From: an uncultured Porphyromonadaceae bacterium
GTDB lineage: Bacteria > Bacteroidota > Bacteroidia > Bacteroidales > Muribaculaceae
Reading direction: 5' to 3'
NCBI GenBank assembly: GCA_900540205.1
Contig: UQER01000002.1
Location: 1 to 64,000 of the forward strand
Length of the DNA: 64,000 nt
Below are positions 15,641 to 24,597 of this stretch, piece after piece. The notes under the pieces were generated by a model, which worked only from the letters and a program-made list of their open reading frames with translations, ran no database searches and was not told the DNA's origin. How positions within the stretch are numbered: the first letter of the stretch is position 1; every line of letters starts with the position of its first letter. The translations under genes were made by a program, and so were the position numbers.

Positions 15641-16915
15641 TTAGCGCAGCAGGTCGCGGCCTATGTCGCGGCGCATATATTTACCGTCGAAGTTGATGGC
15701 CTTGGCCGAACGGAAGCTGCGCTCAAGCGCGTCAGGAATGCTGTCGCCATACGAACTGGCGGCAATCACGCGGCCGCCGGAGGTGAGCAGACGCCCTTCA
15801 GCATCAATGCGTGTCCCGGCATGGAACAGGATGGACTCCTCTATGGTGTCAAGCCCGGTGATCACTTTCCCTTTCTCATAGCTTCCGGGGTATCCGCCGG
15901 AAACCACCATGACAGTGACGGCCGTGCGCGGATCAATCTCCAGCGGCATGTCGCCGAGATTTCCTTCGGCAGCGGCCACAAGCAAGGGCACCAGATCGGA
16001 GGCGATACGGAGCATCACCACTTCGGTTTCCGGATCGCCCATGCGTACGTTGTATTCGATAACCATCGGTTCTCCCTCCACGTTGATCAGGCCGAGGAAT
16101 ATGAATCCGCGGTAATCGATGCCGCGCGAAAGCAGGCCGTTTACGGTGGGCTTCACGATGCGCTCCTCCACTTTTGCCATGAAAGCGCTGTCGGCAAACG
16201 GAACGGGGCTGACGGCTCCCATACCTCCGGTGTTGAGGCCGGTGTCGCCTTCGCCGATGCGTTTGTAGTCCTTCGCCACAGGAAGGATGCGGTAGCCGCC
16301 GTGGCCGTCGGTGAGCACGAACACTGAGCATTCGATGCCTGAAAGGAACTCCTCGATCACCACTGTGGCAGACGATGCGCCGAACATTCCGGAAAGCATC
16401 TCTTTCAGTTCGGCCTTGGCCTCCTCAAGCGAATCAAGAATCAGCACGCCCTTGCCGGCAGCCAGGCCGTCGGCCTTAAGCACATAAGGGGCTTTAAGGG
16501 TCTCGAGAAAACGGTAGCCGTCTTCCAGCGTATCGATGGTGAACGAACGGTAGCGTGCGGTGGGGATGCCGAACTCCATCATGAATTCCTTGGCGAAATC
16601 CTTGCTCCCTTCAAGCATTGCACCGGCTTTTTCCGGACCAACAACTTTCAGGGCAGGGCGGTTGGCACGGAAATAGTCCGTGATACCTGCCACCAGCGGA
16701 TCCTCGTTGCCCACCACAAGCAGCTCGATGCCGTTTTCACATACAAAACGGTCGACAGCCGCGAAATCCATCGGCGACAATGCCACGTTTTCGCCGAAAG
16801 CGCCTGTGCCACCGTTGCCGGGGGCGATAAACAACCGCGAGGTGAGTTTACTCTGACTGATTTTCCAGGCGAGAGCCGCTTCGCGGCCACCCGATCCGAG
16901 CAGGAGAATGTTCAT
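15641..16915 (-). CDS. purD: phosphoribosylamine-glycine ligase (GARS)
   Basis: Second step of de novo purine synthesis: ATP-dependent ligation of glycine to phosphoribosylamine. 424 residues, the normal monofunctional length. N-terminal MNILLLGSGGREAALAW, ATP-grasp domain with VLKADGLAAGKGV (about 146-158), and C-terminal VEYNVRMGDPETEVVM (about 288-303) are family signatures. It is the first of three closely spaced minus-strand genes (purD, membrane protein, pdxB). Confidence 0.96.
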   Translation of the reverse strand: MNILLLGSGGREAALAWKISQSKLTSRLFIAPGNGGTGAFGENVALSPMDFAAVDRFVCENGIELLVVGNEDPLVAGITDYFRANRPALKVVGPEKAGAMLEGSKDFAKEFMMEFGIPTARYRSFTIDTLEDGYRFLETLKAPYVLKADGLAAGKGVLILDSLEEAKAELKEMLSGMFGASSATVVIEEFLSGIECSVFVLTDGHGGYRILPVAKDYKRIGEGDTGLNTGGMGAVSPVPFADSAFMAKVEERIVKPTVNGLLSRGIDYRGFIFLGLINVEGEPMVIEYNVRMGDPETEVVMLRIASDLVPLLVAAAEGNLGDMPLEIDPRTAVTVMVVSGGYPGSYEKGKVITGLDTIEESILFHAGTRIDAEGRLLTSGGRVIAASSYGDSIPDALERSFRSAKAINFDGKYMRRDIGRDLLR

Positions 16916-16972
16916 TGTTGTGATATGGTTATGACGGTTATAAACTTCTGATTATAATAATGTTAACCTCAA

Positions 16973-18580
16973 TCAATCCTCCTGACCGTCGCGGTTGCGG
17001 CGTTTACGGATTGCGGGCAATGAGGGCTGTTTGTTAGCCAACATCTTGAGGGCCTGCTCATTGCGGCGGAGTGCCAGCGGGTTTTCTGAATTGGCGGCAG
17101 GCTTGTCGGCATCGAGCGGACGCGAGGATGTGAATGTGCGGCCGGCGCCGGGACGTCCCGGTTTGAACGAGGGGCTGTAGCGTTCCTCCAGTTTGTTGCG
17201 GGGAGGGGCAGCCTTGTCGGCGCGGCGTTCGCGGCGCTTGTCGGCGAAATCGCGTTCGGATGTGCGGGCATCCCGTCCCCCCTGGCGGTTACGGTCACGG
17301 AAGGGTTTGCGGTCGCTGTCGCCGGGACGGTCGGAACGACGGTCACGACGGTCGGAATATTTGCCATGTTTGCGGTCGCGACGTTCCGATCTTTTCTCAT
17401 CAAGTTCGCGCAGACGGCCGCCGTCGCGACGGAACGATTTATAGTCGCCTTCGAATATGATGTATTCGCGCAGCTCGCATTCAAGCGCCCCGTTGAGAAT
17501 GGGAATTTTTTCCGACGGAGCCAGGCCGATTTTGGCAATGTAGTCGTTTTTCCCGGCAATGATCCATGCATGGTAGCCTTTGAAAACATTCTTGAGTTTC
17601 GAGCCGATGAGAGCGTACAGGCCTTCCATGTCCTCGACGCTGATACGTTCGCCATAGGGGGGATTGGTGATGAGCACACCACCCTCCGGCGCTTCGGTCC
17701 ATGCTGAAAGCGGTTTGGTGGCCAGGTCGATCATTCGCCCGACACCAGCACTCTTGATGTTGCGCGACGCTATCTCGACGGCCTTGGGGGAGATGTCGGC
17801 GCCATAGATTTTGAATTTGAATTCACGTTCGGCCGAATCGTCGTTGTACAGGCGGTCGAACAGCGCCTGATTGAAATCCTTCCAGTTCTCGAACGCGAAA
17901 TGCTTGCGGTAGACACCGGGATTGATATTTGCTGCAATGAGGGCTGCCTCCACAAGGAATGTGCCCGAACCGCACATGGGGTCGACAAGCGGACAGTCGC
18001 CGCGCCAGCCGCTGCGGAGAATGATGCCGGCAGCCAGAACTTCATTGATGGGTGCCTCGGTCTGCGCCACTCGGTAGCCGCGTTTATGCAGCGATTCGCC
18101 CGAAGAATCAAGCGACAGTGTGACATGATCGCCGGAGATGTGCACGTTGATCATCACATCGGCGTCCTGCAGACGCACGCCGGGACGTTTGTCCTCGCCG
18201 TAACGGTCCTTGAACCAGTCCACGATGGCATCCTTCACCCTGTAGGTGACGAACCGCGAATGAGTGAACTCGTCGCTGTAGGCAACGGTGTCGATGGCGA
18301 AGGTGCTTCCCACCGACATTAGCGCCCCCCAGTCGAACTCCTTTACATGTTCGTAAAGTTCGTCGGTGTTGCGCGCCGTGAATTTGTAGATGGGTTTGAG
18401 AATACGGAGTGCCGTGCGGCAGCACAGATTGGCTTTATAAAGCATCTCCAGATCGCCTTCGAACTGCACCATGCGGCGCCCCGGCTCCACGTTGATTGCT
18501 CCGAGGCCACGGAGTTCTTCAGCCAGCACATCTTCCAGTCCCTGGAAGGTTTTCGCCACCATTTCAAATTGTTCTTTCAT
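16973..18580 (-). CDS. THUMP-domain rRNA guanine-N2 methyltransferase (RlmL N-terminal type) with Arg-rich tail
   Basis: SAM-dependent RNA methyltransferase, 535 residues. A ferredoxin-like/THUMP RNA-binding region (about 1-150) precedes the methyltransferase domain with motif I DPMCGSGTFLVEAAL (about 200-214) and motif IV TNPPYGER (about 304-311). This equals the RlmL half of E. coli RlmKL, which methylates G2445 of 23S rRNA. From about residue 390 the protein carries a long Arg/Asp-rich low-complexity tail (repeated RRDRR, RSDRPGD, RDRNRQ), probably disordered and RNA-binding. The ATG at 18580 is chosen since the upstream frame lacks homology. A TAACTTTG -7 box lies at 18655-18648. Confidence 0.88.
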   Translation of the reverse strand: MKEQFEMVAKTFQGLEDVLAEELRGLGAINVEPGRRMVQFEGDLEMLYKANLCCRTALRILKPIYKFTARNTDELYEHVKEFDWGALMSVGSTFAIDTVAYSDEFTHSRFVTYRVKDAIVDWFKDRYGEDKRPGVRLQDADVMINVHISGDHVTLSLDSSGESLHKRGYRVAQTEAPINEVLAAGIILRSGWRGDCPLVDPMCGSGTFLVEAALIAANINPGVYRKHFAFENWKDFNQALFDRLYNDDSAEREFKFKIYGADISPKAVEIASRNIKSAGVGRMIDLATKPLSAWTEAPEGGVLITNPPYGERISVEDMEGLYALIGSKLKNVFKGYHAWIIAGKNDYIAKIGLAPSEKIPILNGALECELREYIIFEGDYKSFRRDGGRLRELDEKRSERRDRKHGKYSDRRDRRSDRPGDSDRKPFRDRNRQGGRDARTSERDFADKRRERRADKAAPPRNKLEERYSPSFKPGRPGAGRTFTSSRPLDADKPAANSENPLALRRNEQALKMLANKQPSLPAIRKRRNRDGQED

Positions 18581-18692
18581 CGTTGCGGGAAGAATTTGTC
18601 TAACATGCACGGGCATCCCCGCCGCTGAGGCAGAGTTTACCCGGGTGCAAAGTTAGTGAAAATTTTATGATTCGGAGGGCTCGGACGGAACT

Positions 18693-19499
18693 TTACAGTT
18701 TTCTGAAACCGGATTTTTCGCACATGTTTTTTGAACCGCCGCCACCGAAAGCCGACGGATTCATCCTGGCCCATAGCCATCGCGGCACAAGGCGCCACAA
18801 CCCGACAAGGCACCGCCACCGCCAGTCGACCACATGCACCCCGGGACGCCACATTGCGGAGGCTATGCGGCGCGCGGCATAATCTACCGGCATCATCATG
18901 GGATGCGGCGCACCCTCCCCGACGAGCGGCGTGCTGACCCAGCCCGGCCGGATGTCGGAAACGGAGATTTTGAGCCTGCGTGCACGGGCGAGCTGGGAAA
19001 CCGCCTCAAGATATATCCGCTGATAACTTTTGGATGCGCAATAGGCCGCCATCGGTCCGACACCTTTTGTTCCGGCCACAGAGGTGATGGCAGCAATGTG
19101 ACCGCCGCCGCTTGCTGTAAAATAACGGAACGCGGCATCGATCATACGCGTGAATCCGGCCACATTCACCTCAACGGTGGCCCCGTCGGGAGCGGCCTCC
19201 AATTCCGGATTGGAATACCCCACCCCGGCCACATGAAAGTACACATCCATGCCGCCCATCTGTCCGATAAGGCGCGAAAGGCTTTCGGGGGCATACTCGG
19301 AGCTTATATCAATAAGCTCCAGAAACACCCGCTCCGGATAACGCTCGGCGAGAGTCTTAGCCGTAGCGAGATTACGGCCTGCAAGCCCAAGAGTATTCCC
19401 TGCGGCAGCAAGCTTTTCCGCCACTGCCAGACCTATCCCGGAGGTAGCTCCGACGACAACGATTTTACGCCCTGCGGCATTCTTTTCGATAGTATTCAT
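18693..19499 (-). CDS. short-chain dehydrogenase/reductase
   Basis: 268-residue SDR oxidoreductase. NAD(P)-binding motif GATSGIG (about residues 17-23), N-A-G-type segment replaced by HVAGVG, and the catalytic pair Y-x3-K in AYCASKSYQR. The C-terminal part is Trp/Arg-rich and hydrophobic (VVDWRWRCLVGLWRLVPRWLW), hinting at membrane association, as in SDR-type acyl reductases. Substrate not predictable. The ATG at 19499 gives a normal Rossmann start; the longer frame to 19571 overlaps a likely promoter (TATTTTTG at 19566-19559). It stands alone behind the apt terminator. Confidence 0.85.
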   Translation of the reverse strand: MNTIEKNAAGRKIVVVGATSGIGLAVAEKLAAAGNTLGLAGRNLATAKTLAERYPERVFLELIDISSEYAPESLSRLIGQMGGMDVYFHVAGVGYSNPELEAAPDGATVEVNVAGFTRMIDAAFRYFTASGGGHIAAITSVAGTKGVGPMAAYCASKSYQRIYLEAVSQLARARRLKISVSDIRPGWVSTPLVGEGAPHPMMMPVDYAARRIASAMWRPGVHVVDWRWRCLVGLWRLVPRWLWARMNPSAFGGGGSKNMCEKSGFRKL

Positions 19500-19591
19500 A
19501 ATTTGATCCGAACCATTTTTGTTTGAATTTATGAAGGCGCCGCCCACCTCCTTGCCTGCAAAAATACGCACTCCTGTGCTAATAACAACAA

Positions 19592-19619
19592 CGGCGCTCC
19601 GGAAATTTCCGGAGCGCCG
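19592..19619 (-). terminator. apt terminator: perfect 28-base palindrome
   Basis: CGGCGCTCCGGAAA followed by its exact reverse complement gives a very GC-rich stem. On the minus strand it is followed by TTGTTGTTATT, about 50 bases beyond the apt stop codon. Confidence 0.8.
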
Positions 19620-19666
19620 CTGTTATATCCCTCCGCCACCTTCAGGCAGCGGAACAGGGGCGGAAT

Positions 19667-20185
19667 TCAATACTTGATCAGCGAGGTGACCTCGGCATCG
19701 GCGGGGAGGTTTGCACGTCCGTTCAATGCGGTCAGCTCGATAATGAAGTTCACATAAATCTTTTTGGGGTTCATGCTTTTTACCAGATTGTAGGCTGCCG
19801 CCATCGTACCGCCGGTGGCCAGCACGTCATCATGAAGCACCACCACATCATCCTCGGTGATGGCATCGCGGTGAATCTCGATGGTGTCTGTGCCATATTC
19901 TTTTTCATAAGTGGCCTGAATTGTATCGGCAGGCAGTTTGCCGGGCTTGCGCACAGGCACGAATCCGGCACCAAGTTCGAAGGCAAGGATAGAGCCTCCG
20001 ATAAAGCCGCGCGACTCGATGCCCACAACTTTGGTCACACCTTTATCGCGGTAGGTCTGCGAAAGGTCCCACCCGATGATGTGGAGAGCGCGGGGATCCT
20101 TGAACACGGTGGTGAGGTCCTTGAAGACAACACCCTTCTGAGGAAAGTCGACAACGTCGCGTACTTTCGATTTAATGTATTCCAT
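19667..20185 (-). CDS. apt: adenine phosphoribosyltransferase
   Basis: Salvages adenine with PRPP to AMP. 172 residues, normal length. The PRPP-binding motif is VVVLHDDVLATGGT (about residues 115-128) and the N-terminal DFPQKGVVFKDLT plus GIESRGFIGG are characteristic. The ATG at 20185 is chosen: the frame remains open upstream to 20332, but that extension would translate the parS site and mnmG end. In many Bacteroidota mnmG, apt and uvrC are neighbours; here uvrC is replaced by an SDR gene. Confidence 0.95.
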   Translation of the reverse strand: MEYIKSKVRDVVDFPQKGVVFKDLTTVFKDPRALHIIGWDLSQTYRDKGVTKVVGIESRGFIGGSILAFELGAGFVPVRKPGKLPADTIQATYEKEYGTDTIEIHRDAITEDDVVVLHDDVLATGGTMAAAYNLVKSMNPKKIYVNFIIELTALNGRANLPADAEVTSLIKY

Positions 20186-20281
20186 ATCGATATTGAAATA
20201 TGATTTGTTTTCTGTTTTTGTATGTTGTCCGGAACACTCGGCTTGCATCTTATAACATTCTGAGGTTCCGAAGGTTTTGAA

Positions 20282-20297
20282 TGTTCCACGTGAAACA
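20282..20297. promoter_or_regulatory. parS: parS centromere site (ParB/Spo0J binding site)
   Basis: The 16-base palindrome TGTTCCACGTGAAACA is identical to the Bacillus subtilis parS consensus (TGTTNCACGTGAAACA). It lies in the 134-base non-coding gap between apt and mnmG. I see no second copy in the window. ParB loads at such sites near oriC and recruits SMC/ParA for chromosome segregation; mnmG (gidA) is itself often close to oriC. Confidence 0.88.
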
Positions 20298-20319
20298 TTC
20301 GACCTCATTTTCCGGCATT

Positions 20320-22296
20320 TCAACGGCCGCACAGTAGGAGGAGGATATTGATATCTGCCGGCGATACTCCGGGGATTCGCGAAGCCTGAGCGACCGTTGC
20401 GGGGCGAATCCGCTCGAGTTTCTGACGGGCCTCCGTAGAGATGGAAGTAATGGTTGAGTAATCGAACCTGTCACCAAGCGGGATGGATTCAAGTCGCTTG
20501 ATTTTATCGGCAATCTGCTGTTCGCGCTTGATGTAGCCATCATATTTTATCAGCACCTCTGCGGCCTCTATGATCTCTTCGCGCCGGTCGTCAGGGAGAG
20601 CGTCAACGACGCTCCGCAGCTGTGGAAATTCGCGCGCGAGCAAACCGATGGTAAGTTGCGGACGCAGCACGAGCGCCTTAAGGCGGCATCCCTCCTTAAC
20701 AGGCTGGAGCGCCTGCTCCGTCCCGGTAAGGCCGAGGGCATCATTGATGCGGACAAACGCCTCGTTCACCGCCTGCACTTTGACGGGACACTGGGAGATG
20801 AACTCTATAAGTCCATCGCGGAGAAGCCTCTTCTCAACCATCAGCTGATACCGTTCGTACGTAACCAGATTAACTGCGAAACCGCGCGGTGTGAGACGCA
20901 TGTCGGCATCGTCCTGCCGCAGCAGTATCCGGTACTCGGCACGTGAAGTGAACATACGGTACGGTTCATCCACGCCTTTAGTCACAAGGTCATCGATAAG
21001 CACTCCGATATACGCCTCGTCACGGCCAAGCTCAAAAGTATCACGTGTGGTTAATCCGGAGTTGACTGCATGTGCCGCCAGCGCGGCATTAACACCTGCC
21101 ACAAGTCCCTGCCCGGCGGCCTCCTCATAACCGGTGGTGCCGTTGATCTGGCCGGCGAAAAACAGGCGTTCCACAAGCTTCGTTTCGAGCGAATGTGTAA
21201 GCTGTGTAGGGTCGAAGAAATCGTATTCAATGGCATAGCCCGGGCGATAAATCTGCACATCGCTGAAGGCATCGATTGTCTGCAACGCCGACAGCTGCAC
21301 GTCCATCGGCAGCGAGGAGGAGAAGCCGTTGAGATAGAATTCGTGCGTGGTCTCACCCTCAGGTTCGAGGAAAAGCTGATGCTCCGTCTTGTCGGCGAAT
21401 GTCACAATCTTGGTCTCTATCGACGGACAGTAACGTGGCCCTATGCTCTGGATCTGCCCGTTGTAAAGAGGAGAATCCGGCAGCCCGGCTCTAAGGATTT
21501 CGTGAGTGTGCTCGTTGGTGAACACTGTGTAGCACCTGCGCTGCTTCAGCTCACGCTTCACCGACGGAAGATAGGAAAATTTATGGAAATCCCCCTCAAG
21601 TTCCTGTGGCACAGCGCATTCCCATTTCACAGAACGGCCATCGATGCGCACCGGCGTACCGGTTTTCATCCTGTCGGCCTTGAATCCCAGCGATTTAAGT
21701 TGCTCAGTGATGCCATGCGAAGCAGGTTCGGCACAACGGCCCCCCTCAATCATGGTGCGCCCCACATGCATCAGGCCGTTAAGAAAAGTTCCGTTTGTGA
21801 GCACCACGGAGCGTGCGGTGAACGTCGCCCCAAGTGCGGTTCTCACACCGGCAACAACCGGCTTTGCCGACCTCTCCCCTACCCCATCGGACGGGGAGGC
21901 ATCAACATTGTCAAACAGAAGTTCAGTCACCGAATCCTGCCACATGCTGAGATTGGGTGTATTTTCCAGAATCGTGCGCCATTCGGCCGAGAAACGCATG
22001 CGGTCGCTCTGCGCACGCGGACTCCACATGGCAGGCCCCTTTGAGCGGTTGAGCATGCGGAACTGTATGGCCGTACGGTCAGTCACAATTCCCATCATTC
22101 CACCTAAGGCGTCTATCTCTCTGACAATCTGCCCTTTTGCAATTCCACCGACGGCGGGATTACAACTCATCTGGGCTATCTTATTTAGATCTATGGTGAT
22201 CAGCAGTGTCGAAAAGCCCATACGCGCGGCAGCCGAAGCAGCCTCGCAACCGGCATGCCCGGCACCGACAACAATCACATCATAATCGAATCTCAT
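20320..22296 (-). CDS. mnmG: tRNA uridine-34 5-carboxymethylaminomethyl modification enzyme MnmG (GidA)
   Basis: FAD-dependent subunit that, with MnmE, builds cmnm5U at the wobble position of several tRNAs. 658 residues. The N-terminal FAD motif is VIVVGAGHAGCEAA (about 6-19); CNPAVGGIAKG (about 46-56) and the GYEEAAGQGLVAGVNAA segment are family signatures. It is slightly longer than usual, with a low-complexity insertion near residues 130-148 (DNVDASPSDGVGERSAKPVV). It ends 23 bases before the parS site. ybeY lies upstream on the same strand, 50 bases away, so the two probably share a transcript. Confidence 0.96.
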   Translation of the reverse strand: MRFDYDVIVVGAGHAGCEAASAAARMGFSTLLITIDLNKIAQMSCNPAVGGIAKGQIVREIDALGGMMGIVTDRTAIQFRMLNRSKGPAMWSPRAQSDRMRFSAEWRTILENTPNLSMWQDSVTELLFDNVDASPSDGVGERSAKPVVAGVRTALGATFTARSVVLTNGTFLNGLMHVGRTMIEGGRCAEPASHGITEQLKSLGFKADRMKTGTPVRIDGRSVKWECAVPQELEGDFHKFSYLPSVKRELKQRRCYTVFTNEHTHEILRAGLPDSPLYNGQIQSIGPRYCPSIETKIVTFADKTEHQLFLEPEGETTHEFYLNGFSSSLPMDVQLSALQTIDAFSDVQIYRPGYAIEYDFFDPTQLTHSLETKLVERLFFAGQINGTTGYEEAAGQGLVAGVNAALAAHAVNSGLTTRDTFELGRDEAYIGVLIDDLVTKGVDEPYRMFTSRAEYRILLRQDDADMRLTPRGFAVNLVTYERYQLMVEKRLLRDGLIEFISQCPVKVQAVNEAFVRINDALGLTGTEQALQPVKEGCRLKALVLRPQLTIGLLAREFPQLRSVVDALPDDRREEIIEAAEVLIKYDGYIKREQQIADKIKRLESIPLGDRFDYSTITSISTEARQKLERIRPATVAQASRIPGVSPADINILLLLCGR

Positions 22297-22346
22297 ATTC
22301 TGTTCCTGGATTTGGCATCAGCCATGGTTCAACGTAGCGGGCGCAA

Positions 22347-22826
22347 TCAATCTTCTCCAGAGCCCTTATAGGCGGGAGGCATCTTTGCAAGCATCGCAAG
22401 CGCCTCGTTTTCATGCGCTTCCATTATCTCCCTTTCGCCGGGCCCCTTGTCATTGATTCCACAGAGATGAAGCACTCCGTGCACAATGACACGCAAAAGC
22501 TCCTCACGGTAAGCGGCACCTTGCTGAACGGCATTAGTCGCCACCGTGTCAAGCGATATGAACATATCGCCGCGCAGAAGCTTCCCGCGAGAGTCGTCGA
22601 AGGTGATTATATCCGTAAAATAGTCGTGCTGAAGGAATTGGCGGTTGACTTCGAGGATTTTAGGGTCATTACAGAAAATATAGGATAGCGTGCCTACGAT
22701 GCGTCCGTGAGCCTTGGCCACTTCTTCAATCCAAGCCTCCACTACCCCGAAATCCAGAGGCGGCATAGCCACCCCGTCGGTGAGCCATTGAAATTTTTCG
22801 TCGTGCAACATCCAGTTGTCAAACAT
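22347..22826 (-). CDS. ybeY: endoribonuclease / rRNA maturation factor YbeY
   Basis: Zinc-dependent RNase implicated in 16S rRNA 3' end processing and ribosome quality control. 159 residues. The metal motif reads HGVLHLCGINDKGPGE: the first two His are present but the third His of the usual H-x3-H-x5-H is replaced, a variation also found in other Bacteroidota YbeYs. ITFDDSRG (about 76-83) is the second signature. It is 50 bases from mnmG. Confidence 0.9.
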   Translation of the reverse strand: MFDNWMLHDEKFQWLTDGVAMPPLDFGVVEAWIEEVAKAHGRIVGTLSYIFCNDPKILEVNRQFLQHDYFTDIITFDDSRGKLLRGDMFISLDTVATNAVQQGAAYREELLRVIVHGVLHLCGINDKGPGEREIMEAHENEALAMLAKMPPAYKGSGED

Positions 22827-22907
22827 TTTAGATTACAAACGTCGCAACTTTCCGTTGGCGGCAGCATGCACTGCACGCAAGCCGTATCAGAACGATAAAG
22901 TTACCTG

Positions 22908-22939
22908 CAAAGGTATGCAAAATCCGTGTATTACACAAC
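22908..22939 (-). promoter_or_regulatory. likely promoter of ybeY-mnmG
   Basis: Minus strand: GTTG (22939-22936), 20-bp spacer, -7 TACCTTTG (22915-22908), about 82 bases before the ybeY ATG. The -33 box is imperfect. Confidence 0.5.
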
Positions 22940-22996
22940 GGCCGCACATGCTTCCGGGCGCCGCTAACACTTATTTAAACCAGCAGCCGCAAACAC

Positions 22997-24229
22997 TTAT
23001 TTGAAAAAGATGTATGCCGCGAATATCCCGGCAAGCGAACCAGCGATATCCGCCAGCAGGGCATAGCTGACGGCATAACGGGTTTTGCGCACACCCACCG
23101 AGCCGAAATAAACGGCAAGTACATAGAACATGGTGTCCGTGGAGCCCTGTATGGCAGCCGACACGCGGCTCACAAAGGCATCAGGGCCATGGGTGGCCAT
23201 GAGATCGACCATCATGCCGCGCGAACCGGATCCGCTCAGAGGCTTCATCAGTGCTGTGGGGAGCGCCTCCACCCATTCAGTGTCAAGCCCCAACGCAGCA
23301 ACCGCCGACGATGTGTAATGTGTAAGCACATCCATCGCCCCTGACGCACGGAACATCCCGATGGCAACGAGTATGGCCACAAGATAGGGGATGATGGTCA
23401 CCGCAGTCTTGAACCCCTCCTTTGCACCCTCTATGAAAGCCTCGTAGGCGTTAATCCGTTTGTACAGACCTGCTCCGATGAAGAGGATTATCACCCCGAA
23501 CAGCAATGCGTTGGCAATGAAGCCGGAATAAATTTCCACCCTGTGTCCGTCCATCCCTGAGAATATCCACACCACGAATGCAATCACCGCAGCCATGCCG
23601 GCGAGCCAGGTGACAAGCACCGGATCGGTGAGACGGATTCGCTGCTTGAGACACAAAGCCACAATACCCACGAACGTGGAGATGAAAGTGGCCAAAAGAA
23701 TGGGCAGAAATATGTCCGTAGGATTTGACGCCCCCGCCTGCGCCCTGTACATCATGATACTTATGGGGATGAAGCACAATCCGGATGCATTGAGAATCAA
23801 GAACATTATCATGGCGTCCGTGGCTGTGTCCTTCTCCTTGTTGAGCGTCTGCAACTCCTGCATGGCCTTGAGACCGAGCGGGGTGGCGGCATTGTCGAGC
23901 CCGAGCATATTAGCCGACACGTTCATGAAGATTGAGCCCATGGCCGGATGTCCCTTGGGCACTCCGGGGAAAAGGCGGCAGAACAGCGGCGAAATCATGC
24001 GGCCGAAAAAATTGATGACCCCTGCCTTCTCCCCGATTTTCATAAGACCGAGCCAGAGCGACAGGATTCCGGTCAGTCCGAGTGAAATTTCAAATGCAGT
24101 GGCGGCGGATGTGAACGAGGCCGACATGATTGACGACCATATCTGCATGTCGCCATAAAAAACAGTCTTGAAAACTGCCACCACAAATGCGACGATAAAA
24201 AACGCGAGCCAAATATAATTCAGTGCCAC
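22997..24229 (-). CDS. fused SpmA-SpmB nucleoside-recognition (Gate) membrane protein
   Basis: About 410 residues with ten or so membrane helices. The first half resembles SpmA (spore maturation protein A), the second SpmB; each holds a Gate/nucleoside-recognition domain, e.g. MNVSANMLGLDNAATPLGLKA. In Bacillus the two separate proteins act in spore-core dehydration; in non-sporulating Bacteroidota the fused form is of unknown function and may be a transporter. No Met suits the first helix; a GTG at 24229 directly before ALNYIWLAFF is the best start. The frame open further upstream to 24403 has no hydrophobic start and overlaps the divergent promoter region. Confidence 0.82.
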   Translation of the reverse strand: MALNYIWLAFFIVAFVVAVFKTVFYGDMQIWSSIMSASFTSAATAFEISLGLTGILSLWLGLMKIGEKAGVINFFGRMISPLFCRLFPGVPKGHPAMGSIFMNVSANMLGLDNAATPLGLKAMQELQTLNKEKDTATDAMIMFLILNASGLCFIPISIMMYRAQAGASNPTDIFLPILLATFISTFVGIVALCLKQRIRLTDPVLVTWLAGMAAVIAFVVWIFSGMDGHRVEIYSGFIANALLFGVIILFIGAGLYKRINAYEAFIEGAKEGFKTAVTIIPYLVAILVAIGMFRASGAMDVLTHYTSSAVAALGLDTEWVEALPTALMKPLSGSGSRGMMVDLMATHGPDAFVSRVSAAIQGSTDTMFYVLAVYFGSVGVRKTRYAVSYALLADIAGSLAGIFAAYIFFK

Positions 24230-24597
24230 GGGGTGATGCGATAAAATGATGAAATCAAAAGCCGGCCGACCAAGACAACGCTTAAATTTGCCGACCGACA
24301 TACAAAAATAGCGAATTTCTTTGAATTGCCGAGTGCACGACTTATTTGCCACAAAAAACTCCGCACAGGACAAATCAGCATAACTATCTGACATTCTGAG
24401 CAAACACCCGAAAAATCGACTATTTTAACGCCCTGAGATTGAAAAATTGATTAATTTCCGGCCAGTCGACCGGAAAAAACGCACGCATTTTCGGAAAAAT
24501 TTTGGTTAACTTTGTTGGAAACCGGAATCAGACTTACCTCCGAAAAAATCTTACCGGAAGGATTCTGAAAATTGCCACTTAATACCACCGACAAAAA
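24230..24597. other. divergent intergenic region between SpmAB and the Kdo-kinase-like gene
   Basis: About 370 AT-rich bases. A TAACTTTG box (24507-24514) would serve the plus-strand kinase gene about 80 bases downstream; its -33 box is unclear. An inverted repeat TTTCCGG-N8-CCGGAAA (24455-24476) followed by A-tract sits about 30 bases upstream of that box and could be an operator or short hairpin. No additional gene is seen. Confidence 0.5.
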
